DNA from: Desulfocapsaceae bacterium
GTDB lineage: Bacteria; Desulfobacterota; Desulfobulbia; Desulfobulbales; Desulfocapsaceae
NCBI GenBank assembly: GCA_030653035.1
Contig: JAUSAB010000095.1
Span: 1-47,412, forward strand
Direction of reading: 5' to 3'
DNA length: 47,412 bases
The translations under genes and the position numbers were made by a program. Shown here one piece after another: positions 6,979 to 14,735 of the stretch. The stretch's first letter is position 1. Each line of letters opens with the position of its first letter. Below the pieces are notes generated by a model. That model worked only from the letters and a program-made list of their open reading frames with translations. It was not told the origin of the DNA and did not search any database.

Positions 6979-7980
6979 ATGGATAACTGGTATGTTGCGC
7001 TGAATGGCGTACAACAGGGCCCTTTCAGTCAGGCCCAGATCCAGCAAGGACTGGCAGCAGGAATGTATACCCAAGACACGCTGGTCTGGCGTCAGGGTTT
7101 TGCCAACTGGCTGCCCCTGGCCCAGGCGCCGGCACTGCAACAACCCTCATTCACCCGGCCACCCGTCAATCTTGGTAGCAGACAGGCCGATGAGATCGAT
7201 TACCTGATCCATGGTAATGAGATGCAGTTTGTGGAGATTGAACTTGACCCCCAGGAAAGCGTTGTTGCCGAGGCCGGGGCCATGATGTACATGTCAGACG
7301 GCATCCAGATGGAGACCGTCTTTGGCGATGGCAGTCACAGCTCTGTGAGTGGCGGTTTTATGGACAAGATGCTGGGGGCCGGCAAACGGCTTATTACCGG
7401 CGAGAGTCTCTTCACCACCGTTTTCACCTTTATGGGCCAGGGTAAAGGAAAAGTGGCCTTTGCCGCCCCGTATCCCGGGAAAATCGTTCCACTCAATCTG
7501 AAAAATTACAACGGCAAGCTCATCTGTCAAAAATCCGCCTTTCTCTGTGCCGCCAAAGGTGTGGCCCTGGGGATCGCCTTCCAGAAAAAAATCGGCGTCG
7601 CCCTGTTTGGCGGTGAAGGTTTTATCATGCAGAAGCTGGAAGGCAACGGACTGACCTTTGTCCATGCCGGCGGCACGATCATTGAAAAAGAATTGCAGGC
7701 AGGAGAAACCCTGCGGGTGGACACAGGCTGCCTGGTCGCCCTAACCCAGACCGTGCAGTACGATATCGAGTTTGTTGGCGGCGTCAAATCAGCCCTCTTC
7801 GGCGGCGAAGGGTTCTTCTTTGCCACCCTGCGGGGACCAGGACACGTCTGGCTGCAATCCCTACCCTTCTCGCGCCTGGCTGGCCGTATCCATGAGGCAT
7901 CCCCCCAGAATAACGCCGGTTTCTCCACCAAGGGCGAAGGCTCGGTGCTGGGCGCGCTCGGCAATCTTCTACAGAAATGA
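6979..7980 (+). CDS. GYF-domain/AIM24 family protein
   Basis: A 333-residue protein. Residues 1-45 form a GYF_2-type domain (W4, Y5 and QQGPFS), a small fold that usually binds proline-rich peptides. Residues about 70-305 are an AIM24/TIGR00266 domain: repeated glycine-rich beta strands such as [17 protein letters not shown] and [11 protein letters not shown]. The biochemical role of bacterial AIM24 proteins is not established. The upstream gene encodes a protein with a proline-rich linker, so a GYF contact between the two is conceivable (inference). The ATG at 6979 has AAGGA upstream. Confidence 0.85.
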   Translation: MDNWYVALNGVQQGPFSQAQIQQGLAAGMYTQDTLVWRQGFANWLPLAQAPALQQPSFTRPPVNLGSRQADEIDYLIHGNEMQFVEIELDPQESVVAEAGAMMYMSDGIQMETVFGDGSHSSVSGGFMDKMLGAGKRLITGESLFTTVFTFMGQGKGKVAFAAPYPGKIVPLNLKNYNGKLICQKSAFLCAAKGVALGIAFQKKIGVALFGGEGFIMQKLEGNGLTFVHAGGTIIEKELQAGETLRVDTGCLVALTQTVQYDIEFVGGVKSALFGGEGFFFATLRGPGHVWLQSLPFSRLAGRIHEASPQNNAGFSTKGEGSVLGALGNLLQK

Positions 7981-7994
7981 CATGAACATTCAAT

Positions 7995-8029
7995 GGTCGG
8001 GTCACGCTGCTGTCACGGCTAACCCGACC
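7995..8029. terminator. Hairpin between convergent genes
   Basis: GGTCGGGT (7995-8002) and ACCCGACC (8022-8029) pair in the 59-bp gap between two convergent genes. It lacks a long T run, so its efficiency as a terminator is doubtful. Confidence 0.5.
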
Positions 8030-8039
8030 TTGTTTGGCG

Positions 8040-8729
8040 TTATTCCTCCTCAATAAAACGACGCATCCCTTCACTGATGGTCAAGGCCGTGGCCAGCCTA
8101 TCCAGCCATGCCCTCTCCTCGGCAGTATCCACGACAACGGCCGACACCGCAAGACTATACATGGTCTGGGCAACACGCGGATCGTTAATCCCGGCTACCA
8201 ACTGCTCAATGGACTTGGGCGCATGCATCTCCGTCAAAACAAAACCTCGCTCTTCCTGACTGAGTCTCTGTCCTTGCAGTCTGGCCAGAATTTTCCCTTC
8301 CTCATCACTGTCCACCCCGCCATCCGCATGGGCCGCCGCGATCATCACCTGGATCAGTCGCAAGGCAAGCTCTTCCTCCTGCACAGAAGATGATTCTTTT
8401 CCTTGCAAAGGATTAACCAGGGTGCCAGGCAGCGGCGGAGGCACAACCGACGCAGCAGCAACAGGCGAAGCGCCATACCCGGGGGATGACGTTGGTGGAG
8501 GCGGCACAAGATGAGGGGAAGGCGGGGTTGCACCCTGCCCGCTCTTCAATATCTCATAGGCACCTACACCAAGGCCAATCGCCGTCATAAGACCCTGCCC
8601 TGACAGCAGCGTTGAAGTCAGAGAACGCATCATCCCGCCGCCATTGTGTTTTTTATGTTTTTTGTATCCACTGCCGGAGCCAACCATTTCTGCCATCATC
8701 TTTCCTAACAACTGTTCCGCATTAAACAT
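8040..8729 (-). CDS. TerB-like DUF533 (YebE-type) protein
   Basis: A 229-residue protein. The N-terminus holds a Gly/His/Lys-rich stretch (18-33) and a hydrophobic segment (about 43-62). A proline-rich linker (69-110) leads to an all-helical domain (about 115-229) of the DUF533/TerB type, recognisable by IAAAHADGGVDSDEEGKIL, an acidic metal-binding-like motif. YebE-type proteins sit in the inner membrane and have no assigned reaction. It converges on the AIM24 gene and has an isolated position. Start at ATG 8727-8729; the upstream GGAGGTGGTG gives a usable ribosome site. Confidence 0.8.
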   Translation of the reverse strand: MFNAEQLLGKMMAEMVGSGSGYKKHKKHNGGGMMRSLTSTLLSGQGLMTAIGLGVGAYEILKSGQGATPPSPHLVPPPPTSSPGYGASPVAAASVVPPPLPGTLVNPLQGKESSSVQEEELALRLIQVMIAAAHADGGVDSDEEGKILARLQGQRLSQEERGFVLTEMHAPKSIEQLVAGINDPRVAQTMYSLAVSAVVVDTAEERAWLDRLATALTISEGMRRFIEEE

Positions 8730-8827
8730 GACACCACCTCCATTTACCGCCCTAAGGGCCAGTTTTACTTTTGCATTTCTACTGAGCTCGTCTTTATAAA
8801 AAAAGCACCCAGTGCCTACTCCGGAAC

Positions 8828-9430
8828 TTATTTATAATTCTGCTTCCACTCCCATGGAGGCACAGGAGTATCCTGTTTCCATAGCCCACGCTTGGCCACC
8901 CCGGCCTCTTTTTCCAATCGCCGCCATTTTCGGCAAATCGGTTCTTTACAATAATAGATATGCACCCACGCCAACCCCTCTCTGAGCAACTCCTCATTGA
9001 GTGAATGCCCGCCAATATGAACCACTGCCACCAGACGGCCATATTTATCCCACTCCTTTGACCGTAACTCTACCCGCTGTCCCTCTACCCGTTGCCGGGT
9101 AAACTCTTTCGCCTGACGAGAAAAGTCCTGCTGCCATTCAGGGGCATCGATGCCAAAAAGACGGACACGCAGTTTTCTCCCTTGGTGCCTCACCTCAAGG
9201 GTATCACCATCAATCACCTTGACGACATCAGCCGAGAAGACATCATCATAACCATTTGTATTTGCCAAACATATTTCACACCCCAACACCAGCAGGGCTG
9301 ATAATACCCAGAAAACAAATCCCAAAGGCCATGATCGAGAGCACAATGTTTTACGCCACCCTTCCACACAACGATCCACAGTCCTTGACATCTTCTCCAG
9401 ATCGTTATAATTACAGAAGAAAGGTGGCAT
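8828..9430 (-). CDS. Membrane-anchored thermonuclease-like (SNase) protein
   Basis: A 200-residue protein with a staphylococcal-nuclease fold (about residues 65-190) behind an N-terminal hydrophobic anchor or signal (about 33-56), so the nuclease should act in the periplasm or outside. Active-site residues of the family are present: Asp in VIDGDTLEV, Arg, Asp and Glu in RLFGIDAPE, and Arg in DKYGRL. This family uses calcium to cut DNA and RNA; here it is a prediction. The ATG at 9430 has GGGAG six bases upstream. A second ATG at 9391 also has a GGAG but too close. A lone gene, divergent from the sigma-54 activator. Confidence 0.88.
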   Translation of the reverse strand: MPPFFCNYNDLEKMSRTVDRCVEGWRKTLCSRSWPLGFVFWVLSALLVLGCEICLANTNGYDDVFSADVVKVIDGDTLEVRHQGRKLRVRLFGIDAPEWQQDFSRQAKEFTRQRVEGQRVELRSKEWDKYGRLVAVVHIGGHSLNEELLREGLAWVHIYYCKEPICRKWRRLEKEAGVAKRGLWKQDTPVPPWEWKQNYK

Positions 9431-9561
9431 CTTATTCTCCCTTTTGATATGATATAAAGATATTCACTGCCCATCTCCTCAACGCAACCGGCTCCAGCTC
9501 GAATGCTGGCAAGCCGTTATCAAAAAACAACTGTAACATGGAAAAATAGTAACCAGCACAA

Positions 9562-9617
9562 GAGGTCGTAACTAAACGATTAAAAACAGAATGGTTGTTT
9601 CGTAACGGCCCCTAAAG
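9562..9617. repeat. Degenerate copy of the GCCGTAACGAAA palindrome family
   Basis: GGTCGTAACTAAAC and GTTTCGTAACGGCC at the ends of this segment are imperfect inverse repeats. The right arm ends CGGCCCCTAAAG, matching the ends of the copies near 23570 and 46075. It lies just before the sigma-54 activator gene. Confidence 0.5.
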
Positions 9618-9628
9618 ACCATAAAAAC

Positions 9629-11107
9629 ATGCAAGCACCCATTACTATACTTCTTGAAAAGAATGATCTCGAAAAAGCAGACCTGCTCAGCGATTATATC
9701 AAGGACAACAGCGCCTTTCATTGTAAACAATTCAAGACGGAAAAAGAACTTTTTTCCATCCTGAGCACATCTCCAGCTCCACTGCTCATCTACGACCTCA
9801 CCTCTCCAGAGGTTGAAACCAGGCTTGCCATACTCCAAAAAATCCACACAACCTACCCCGACCAGCTGATCATCGCCGTTATCCCTGATGGCGCCGATGA
9901 CCTCGTCGAATCGGTGCTGCAACTGGATCTCTTCTTTTACATCCATAAGCCCTATGATCCGGCCGAGATTCGTATTGCCCTGAAACGCGCCCAATCCAAA
10001 CTTGGCCGCCGCCTCACCTCGATACCAGGCAACGAACAACAGATCTCGACATCCTTCCATGGATTGATCGGTCAAAGTCAGTCCATGCGGCAACTCTTTG
10101 AGCTGATCACCAAGGTTGCCGATGACGAATTCGCAACTGTCCTGATCCGGGGAGAATCAGGGACCGGCAAAGAATTGGTGGCCAAGGCCATTCACACCCA
10201 CAGCAAACGGAGCAACAAAAATTTTGTGCCGGTCAACTGTGCCGCCATCCCTGATGACCTTCTGGAAAGTGAACTGTTCGGATACACCAAAGGCGCCTTT
10301 ACCGGCGCCTCGCAAAACAAGATAGGAAGGATAGAATACGCCGACGGCGGCACCCTCTTTCTCGACGAGATTGGTGACATGAAGCCCTTTCTCCAGGCAA
10401 AACTGCTGCGGGTCTTGCAGGAAAAAGAGTTTGAGCCGGTGGGCGGACTCAAGGCCTGTCCGGTGGACACCCGCATTGTCGCTGCCACCCATTGCAACCT
10501 GGAGCAATTAGTCAGTGAAGGAAAATTTCGGGAAGATTTATACTACCGCCTCAGTGTTATCCCCCTGACCATCCCTCCACTCAAGGAAAGAAGGGAAGAT
10601 ATCCCCCTGCTCCTCGAAGCCTTTATCCACACCTACTCAACCCAGCGTGGGCGCGCGCCTCTTACCTTTGTTCCCCATGCCGTAACGGCCCTGATGAATT
10701 ATGAATGGCGCGGCAATGTGCGGGAACTCGAGAATCTGGTTCAACACATGTCTATTCTTTTCAGTGGCATGAATGTGCGGATAGAGGATCTGCCGGAAAG
10801 ATTCACCATAGGCCTTGATCCTTCTTTTTTTATTGAACTGCCACCAGCGTCGGCAGCACAACAGGAAGAAAGGGCAGAACAAGCTGAAGCTGAAACAATC
10901 ATGACCGCCATGACCGATGTCAGTTGGGAGAGAGGTCAAGTGGACTTCAATGAGCTGATCAACGATTTTGAGAGGCAGCTCATCATCCAGGCGATGAAGA
11001 AGACCAGCGGCAATAAAAAAGAAGCCGCCAGATTGCTCAATTTAAAACGAACAACCTTGCTGGAAAAGATGAAAAAAAAAGAAATACAGGATATCTGGGA
11101 AGAATAA
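9629..11107 (+). CDS. Sigma-54 activator with degenerate receiver (FleQ/FlrC-like)
   Basis: A 492-residue regulator. It has a receiver-like domain (1-125), an AAA+ domain (about 145-385) with Walker A GESGTGKE (175-182), the sigma-54 contact loop GAFTGA (222-227) and Walker B GGTLFLDEI (240-248), and a Fis-type helix-turn-helix at the C-terminus (KKEAARLLNLKRTTLLEKM). The receiver keeps the phosphorylatable-type Asp (D56) and Lys (K107), but the acidic pair that binds Mg is replaced by Lys-Asn (11-12), so control by phosphorylation is doubtful. Position next to chemotaxis and flagellar genes suggests the flagellar master or class III activator. No -24/-12 site could be read upstream of the flagellar operons. 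Confidence 0.85.
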   Translation: MQAPITILLEKNDLEKADLLSDYIKDNSAFHCKQFKTEKELFSILSTSPAPLLIYDLTSPEVETRLAILQKIHTTYPDQLIIAVIPDGADDLVESVLQLDLFFYIHKPYDPAEIRIALKRAQSKLGRRLTSIPGNEQQISTSFHGLIGQSQSMRQLFELITKVADDEFATVLIRGESGTGKELVAKAIHTHSKRSNKNFVPVNCAAIPDDLLESELFGYTKGAFTGASQNKIGRIEYADGGTLFLDEIGDMKPFLQAKLLRVLQEKEFEPVGGLKACPVDTRIVAATHCNLEQLVSEGKFREDLYYRLSVIPLTIPPLKERREDIPLLLEAFIHTYSTQRGRAPLTFVPHAVTALMNYEWRGNVRELENLVQHMSILFSGMNVRIEDLPERFTIGLDPSFFIELPPASAAQQEERAEQAEAETIMTAMTDVSWERGQVDFNELINDFERQLIIQAMKKTSGNKKEAARLLNLKRTTLLEKMKKKEIQDIWEE

Positions 11108-11177
11108 CCCCGATAAACGGGATAAGTACCTTCACGAAATTCGTTTCAAAAAAGAAGAAACGAATTTCTAAGGTACT
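11108..11177. repeat. Hairpin repeat family H, copy 1
   Basis: CCCCGATAAACGGG (11108-11121) is followed by a long stem: AGTACCTT...GAAATTCGTTTC (11125-11147) pairs with GAAACGAATTTC...AAGGTACT (11157-11177). The leading palindrome and the stem-base motif are shared with copies after fliE and after fliI. It separates the convergent sigma-54 activator and CheC-like genes and can act as a terminator for both. Confidence 0.75.
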
Positions 11178-11185
11178 AAAGAGGG

Positions 11186-12928
11186 TTATGCGGCAAGCTT
11201 GACCGAGAGATGTTCAATTTTCTCCCCGATATCATCACGGGTTGCCGGGGTCAGAAGGATATCATTCACACCATATTTCACTGCGGTTATCACCTTGCTG
11301 CGAGTCCATCGCGGACCGGCAGCAATAAGAGGCAACGAACAGGCAGCGTTTATCTTGATGGCCAGCGCAAAGGCCTTTTCGTTCACATCACTCATTACCA
11401 ACAAAACAGCCTTCACTTCACCCGGCAAATAATCAGTTACGTTCTCCTTAAAGGAAAGAACCTTGGCGCTCAAATGACGCCGCTCCAGAACGGCCATGAT
11501 TTTTTCTGTCTCCAGCGCATCATTACTTACCACCAGGACATCAAAGGTCTGAGGCTCTGCACTCTCGGCCTTATCAACAGAGGGTGCCGCTTTTTTCTCT
11601 TCCGGCTGCTGCACAGGCGGTTGTTCTGCTTCCTGTTGTAAAATCCCATCGAGCTGCAACATGACCGCCGGGAAAAGCATCTGCATCTTTCCCATTGTCT
11701 TGCCGCCAATATTGAGCGTACTGCTGCTCATATAATAAAACTGATTCGGCATGGGCGCGTCAGAGTCAGTATCCACTTTCAGTGGTAGCACCTGCTCAAT
11801 ACCCGTCTTCACAAAACGAATTTTTTTGACATACTGCTCTTCAAAGATAGCGGAATAAACCCCGGAGACGATATTGGCAATTTCGCCATAAGCATCTTCG
11901 GTATCATCGCCAAAGGCCTCATCGATCACCACTTTTTCAAGTTCCCCAGCGGGTAGCATGATCAAGGTGCCACCAATATAAATAGCATCCTTCAACCCAA
12001 CAAAGAGATACCCGTTGCCTTGGACCTCACCTACCACATCCATATGGGCAAGAATCTGCTTGCCGGAGGCCTCATCCATAAAATAATCTTCTTTCGAGAC
12101 CAACCGACACTCTTGATCACTCAGCGCCACCTCCACGCCAAGCAGGGCGCCCATCTCAACCCCTATTTTTTGACGACACGATTCCAGCAGGGCGTCTACC
12201 CGTTTGCGATGTTTCTTGACGTCAAAATCAGGTGTTGCATTAACCGGTGGCGCAACAACGGCAGGTTCTGTTTTATCGCTATCTACCGCCTTGCCGGTCA
12301 CAGCATGTTCTTGCTTCGCTGACACCTCAGTTTCCGCAACAACCGTCGGCTCATCTTCTTCCAAACCAAAGGGTGCTGCCGGCAGCAACACGACAAGATC
12401 CCCCAGCTCCCGGCCATTGAGAATCATCCCGGTGACGATCTGATAATAAAGCTGATCAGGCACAGGTTCATCAGAACCGATATCCACCTTCAAGGGAAGA
12501 ATGAGCTCCTGGGTTTTTCTTACAAAACGGCAGTTTTCGGGAGACATCTCCTCAAAAACCTTGGTGTAAGACCCGGCTATAATATTGGCTATCTCGCCAT
12601 AGGAATCTTCCGTATCTTCGTCGTATTTTTCAGCGCTAATCACCTCGTCCAGCATGTTCTCCGGCAGCATAATCAAGGTGCCGCCAAGACGAATGGCATC
12701 TCTCATCTCAAGCAGAAGACAACCTTGACCCTCGACATCACCAGTAATATCAATCTTGACCACGACCTGTTTCCCCGACAACTGCTCAAAAGCGTCTTCC
12801 TTGGAAATAAATTGCCTGCGCAGATCAGAAAGAATAAAAGTCGCACCAATAAGGCCGCCGACCTCATCCTGAATCCGCGTACAGACAGATTCCAGTATCT
12901 TGTCAATTCGTTGTTGCGCTTTTTTCAT
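11186..12928 (-). CDS. Tandem CheC-like domains plus receiver-like C-terminus
   Basis: A 580-residue cytosolic protein with two homologous halves (about 1-190 and 238-430). Each carries the CheC/CheX/FliY phosphatase-type signature DTEDxYGEIANI; the putative catalytic pairs are E112/N115 and E349/N352. An acidic/Pro-rich linker leads to a third domain (about 468-580) with receiver-like folding (FDVLVVSNDALETEKIM, later GVNDILLTPATRDDI) but without a normal acidic pair or phospho-Asp. It is encoded downstream of cheY and two cheX genes, which suggests it acts on CheY-P. No strong ribosome site is seen before the ATG at 12926-12928. I know no named protein with this arrangement. Confidence 0.7.
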   Translation of the reverse strand: MKKAQQRIDKILESVCTRIQDEVGGLIGATFILSDLRRQFISKEDAFEQLSGKQVVVKIDITGDVEGQGCLLLEMRDAIRLGGTLIMLPENMLDEVISAEKYDEDTEDSYGEIANIIAGSYTKVFEEMSPENCRFVRKTQELILPLKVDIGSDEPVPDQLYYQIVTGMILNGRELGDLVVLLPAAPFGLEEDEPTVVAETEVSAKQEHAVTGKAVDSDKTEPAVVAPPVNATPDFDVKKHRKRVDALLESCRQKIGVEMGALLGVEVALSDQECRLVSKEDYFMDEASGKQILAHMDVVGEVQGNGYLFVGLKDAIYIGGTLIMLPAGELEKVVIDEAFGDDTEDAYGEIANIVSGVYSAIFEEQYVKKIRFVKTGIEQVLPLKVDTDSDAPMPNQFYYMSSSTLNIGGKTMGKMQMLFPAVMLQLDGILQQEAEQPPVQQPEEKKAAPSVDKAESAEPQTFDVLVVSNDALETEKIMAVLERRHLSAKVLSFKENVTDYLPGEVKAVLLVMSDVNEKAFALAIKINAACSLPLIAAGPRWTRSKVITAVKYGVNDILLTPATRDDIGEKIEHLSVKLAA

Positions 12929-13028
12929 AATTTATGCTGATACAAGCAAGAGAGAGGAGGTGTAAGGTTCAGCAGGTACTTAGTTCTTATGATATCGGCA
13001 AGAAACCAAAAAAGTTAAATCACCTCCG

Positions 13029-13052
13029 GCAAATCCGGTGGCTTACCATAAA
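13029..13052 (-). terminator. Weak hairpin in cheX/CheC-like gap
   Basis: On the - strand CCACCGG-ATTTG-CCGGAGGTG is a stem with one bulge, followed about 7 bp on by a T-rich run. It lies in the 165-bp gap and may reduce transcription into the CheC-like gene. Confidence 0.35.
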
Positions 13053-13093
13053 AAGGTTAATAAACAGAGAGCAACAGGGCGGTCCGCACATCT

Positions 13094-13555
13094 TTAACTA
13101 TTCACGATATATTTAAGTTCCACCAGAAACGCCCCCTGCTCCATAGTAAAAGGCACCGCCACCCGTCTTGCGCCCACCATCCCGCCGACACGATAAGATT
13201 TACCAATAATTGATGTGGGAATGGCAAGTTCAATCTTCAAATCATATCCGGCAAAGGCCGTCTTCAGATTTCCGGCTATCATATTGGCGATCTCACCAAT
13301 AGCATCTTTCACATCTTCATTCAACTCATCAACGTCCACACCCAGAAAGCCGCCGGTAATCGCCATGGCCACCGCTGCGGGACAATGCACTGCCAGCATT
13401 CCTCGGATATCACCCCCCAGGCCCAGCATGGCGGTGATGTTTGATTCGACCTCTCCCCCGGCCCCATCCACAGGATCTCCAACCACAAGATCCATCATCA
13501 GCATGGTGGAAAAAACATCCGTGGTAGCGCCTATAATATCCTGCCCTATATTCAT
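13094..13555 (-). CDS. cheX: CheX-family CheY-P phosphatase, paralogue B
   Basis: A 153-residue cytosolic protein of the CheX family, which dephosphorylates CheY-P. The catalytic-type motif GEIANMIAGN supplies E88 and N91. The N-terminus (IGATTDVFSTMLMMD) is the typical alpha-1 helix. About half of its residues match the neighbouring paralogue at 13655, pointing to a tandem duplication. It is the third gene of the cheY-cheX-cheX series and is 99 bp downstream of its sister. Start ATG 13555 has GGAAAG directly upstream. Which response regulator each CheX serves cannot be told from sequence. Confidence 0.88.
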   Translation of the reverse strand: MNIGQDIIGATTDVFSTMLMMDLVVGDPVDGAGGEVESNITAMLGLGGDIRGMLAVHCPAAVAMAITGGFLGVDVDELNEDVKDAIGEIANMIAGNLKTAFAGYDLKIELAIPTSIIGKSYRVGGMVGARRVAVPFTMEQGAFLVELKYIVNS

Positions 13556-13654
13556 CTTTCCATTCTTCCTTACTTTATAAAATCAATAATTACGCGTACA
13601 GGAAAAGCTGGCAACGCGAAACCAATAAACTGAAGGGTAATTTGGGTCAGGTTA

Positions 13655-14110
13655 TTACTTTTCAAGCTGCAGTTCGACTAAAAACCTGCCTTGCTCTGTT
13701 TTAAACGGCAAGATAACCAGATCAACATCGGTAGTGGCTTTAAAACCATATTCATGACCGGCAATGGTTGACGGCAGAGAGAGAGCAATATCTCTGCCGT
13801 TCTGCGTCAGAATAGTTTTTACATTGCCACCCAGCATATTGGCAAGCTCTCCCACCGCATCACGAACATCATCATTTATTGCGTCAACATCCATCCCCAG
13901 AAAACTACTGGTAATAGCAATGGCCACATGGTTCGGAATGTGGATCGCCAACACCCCTTTGTGGGTTCCGGCCAGACCAATCATCCCCGTAATCGTATCA
14001 CAAAGGGTACCACTGGCCGTCAATGGTGGCCCATCAACAGAGACATCCATCATCACCATAGTGGTAAAGATTTCTATGGTTGATTCAATAATCTTCTCAC
14101 TGATATCCAT
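13655..14110 (-). CDS. cheX: CheX-family CheY-P phosphatase, paralogue A
   Basis: A 151-residue CheX with the same E88/N91 motif (GELANMLGGN). The N-terminus IIESTIEIFTTMVMMDV is typical of the family. It starts 11 bp after the cheY stop with AAAGGTG as ribosome site, so it is surely in one operon with cheY. That pairing supports the prediction that it removes phosphate from this CheY. CheX normally works as a dimer in the cytosol near the switch or receptor arrays. Confidence 0.9.
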   Translation of the reverse strand: MDISEKIIESTIEIFTTMVMMDVSVDGPPLTASGTLCDTITGMIGLAGTHKGVLAIHIPNHVAIAITSSFLGMDVDAINDDVRDAVGELANMLGGNVKTILTQNGRDIALSLPSTIAGHEYGFKATTDVDLVILPFKTEQGRFLVELQLEK

Positions 14111-14121
14111 AAAGCACCTTT

Positions 14122-14496
14122 TTATTTGAGAAACGGCCCTAGGACCTCATTCACCATATCCGGAGTAAAGGGTTTTTTTATCGCCCCTATCGCCCCCAAA
14201 GATTTTGCTTCACCAATAATATCCTCGCCTGTCTCGGTTGAAATCATAAATACCGGAATATTTTTCATATTGGCACGAGTAGCCTTTTCCCTGAGAAAGG
14301 CAATTCCGTCCATATTGGGCATGTTAATATCACTGAGTACGATATCCACAGATTCCTTTTCGAGCACCTCAAGGGCCTGCAAGCCATCTGCCGCCTCAAA
14401 GATATTATCAAACTCAATGCCCGCCTGACGCAGGGATCTACCCACAATCTTCCGCATCGTGCTTGAATCGTCCACCAATAAAACATTATTTCCCAT
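14122..14496 (-). CDS. cheY: Chemotaxis response regulator CheY
   Basis: A 124-residue single-domain receiver that carries the signal to the flagellar switch (FliM/FliN) when phosphorylated. All key positions are present: acidic pair D9/D10, phospho-acceptor D56 in SDINMP, the hydroxyl residue in MISTET, and Lys in KKPF (108). The frame is open to a TTG at 14508, but GGAGG falls inside that extension, 5 bp before the ATG at 14496. The ATG is therefore the start. First gene of a leftward operon with two cheX genes and the CheC-like gene. No cheA, cheW or receptor gene is in the window. Confidence 0.95.
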   Translation of the reverse strand: MGNNVLLVDDSSTMRKIVGRSLRQAGIEFDNIFEAADGLQALEVLEKESVDIVLSDINMPNMDGIAFLREKATRANMKNIPVFMISTETGEDIIGEAKSLGAIGAIKKPFTPDMVNEVLGPFLK

Positions 14497-14731
14497 CTTA
14501 ACCTCCAATAAATTATTATTATTTCTTACATAAGAAATTCATAAGAAATTCAATTGCTCAATTTTATAATACTATATTTTAGCCAATTATTCTTTTTTTC
14601 GTCAATGCTAATCATAAACAGAAACATAAAAAGTCTCAAGGCAACACCTTTCCCGGTCTTCAATAGTTAAAAAACACAAAAAGGAACGATACTTGCATGA
14701 AAAATGCAAAACTTATCCTCCATACTCTATC
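14497..14731. promoter_or_regulatory. Divergent promoter region, cheY / flagellar locus
   Basis: A very A/T-rich 235-bp gap. It contains the inverted repeat TTTCTTA-CA-TAAGAAA (14522-14537), overlapping an exact tandem 11-bp repeat CATAAGAAATT (14529-14550). This is one helical turn apart, as in many operators. TATAAT at 14565 could be a -10 for the rightward operon, but no good -35 is seen. Confidence 0.5.
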
Positions 14732-14735
14732 ATGA
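14697..14735 (+). CDS. Possible 12-codon leader ORF
   Basis: ATG at 14697 opens a 12-codon frame (MKNAKLILHTLS) whose TGA overlaps the ATG of the TPR gene in the form ATGA. AAGGA at 14681-14685 is the only ribosome site in reach. Translational coupling would explain why the TPR gene itself lacks one. Alternatively the TPR gene starts at TTG 14693, which is spaced 7 bp from the same site. Confidence 0.3.
   Translation: MKNAKLILHTLS

Noticed and set aside
12929-13093. c-di-GMP or other riboswitch upstream of the CheC-like gene
   Set aside because: No conserved riboswitch core sequence could be found there; only a weak hairpin is present.
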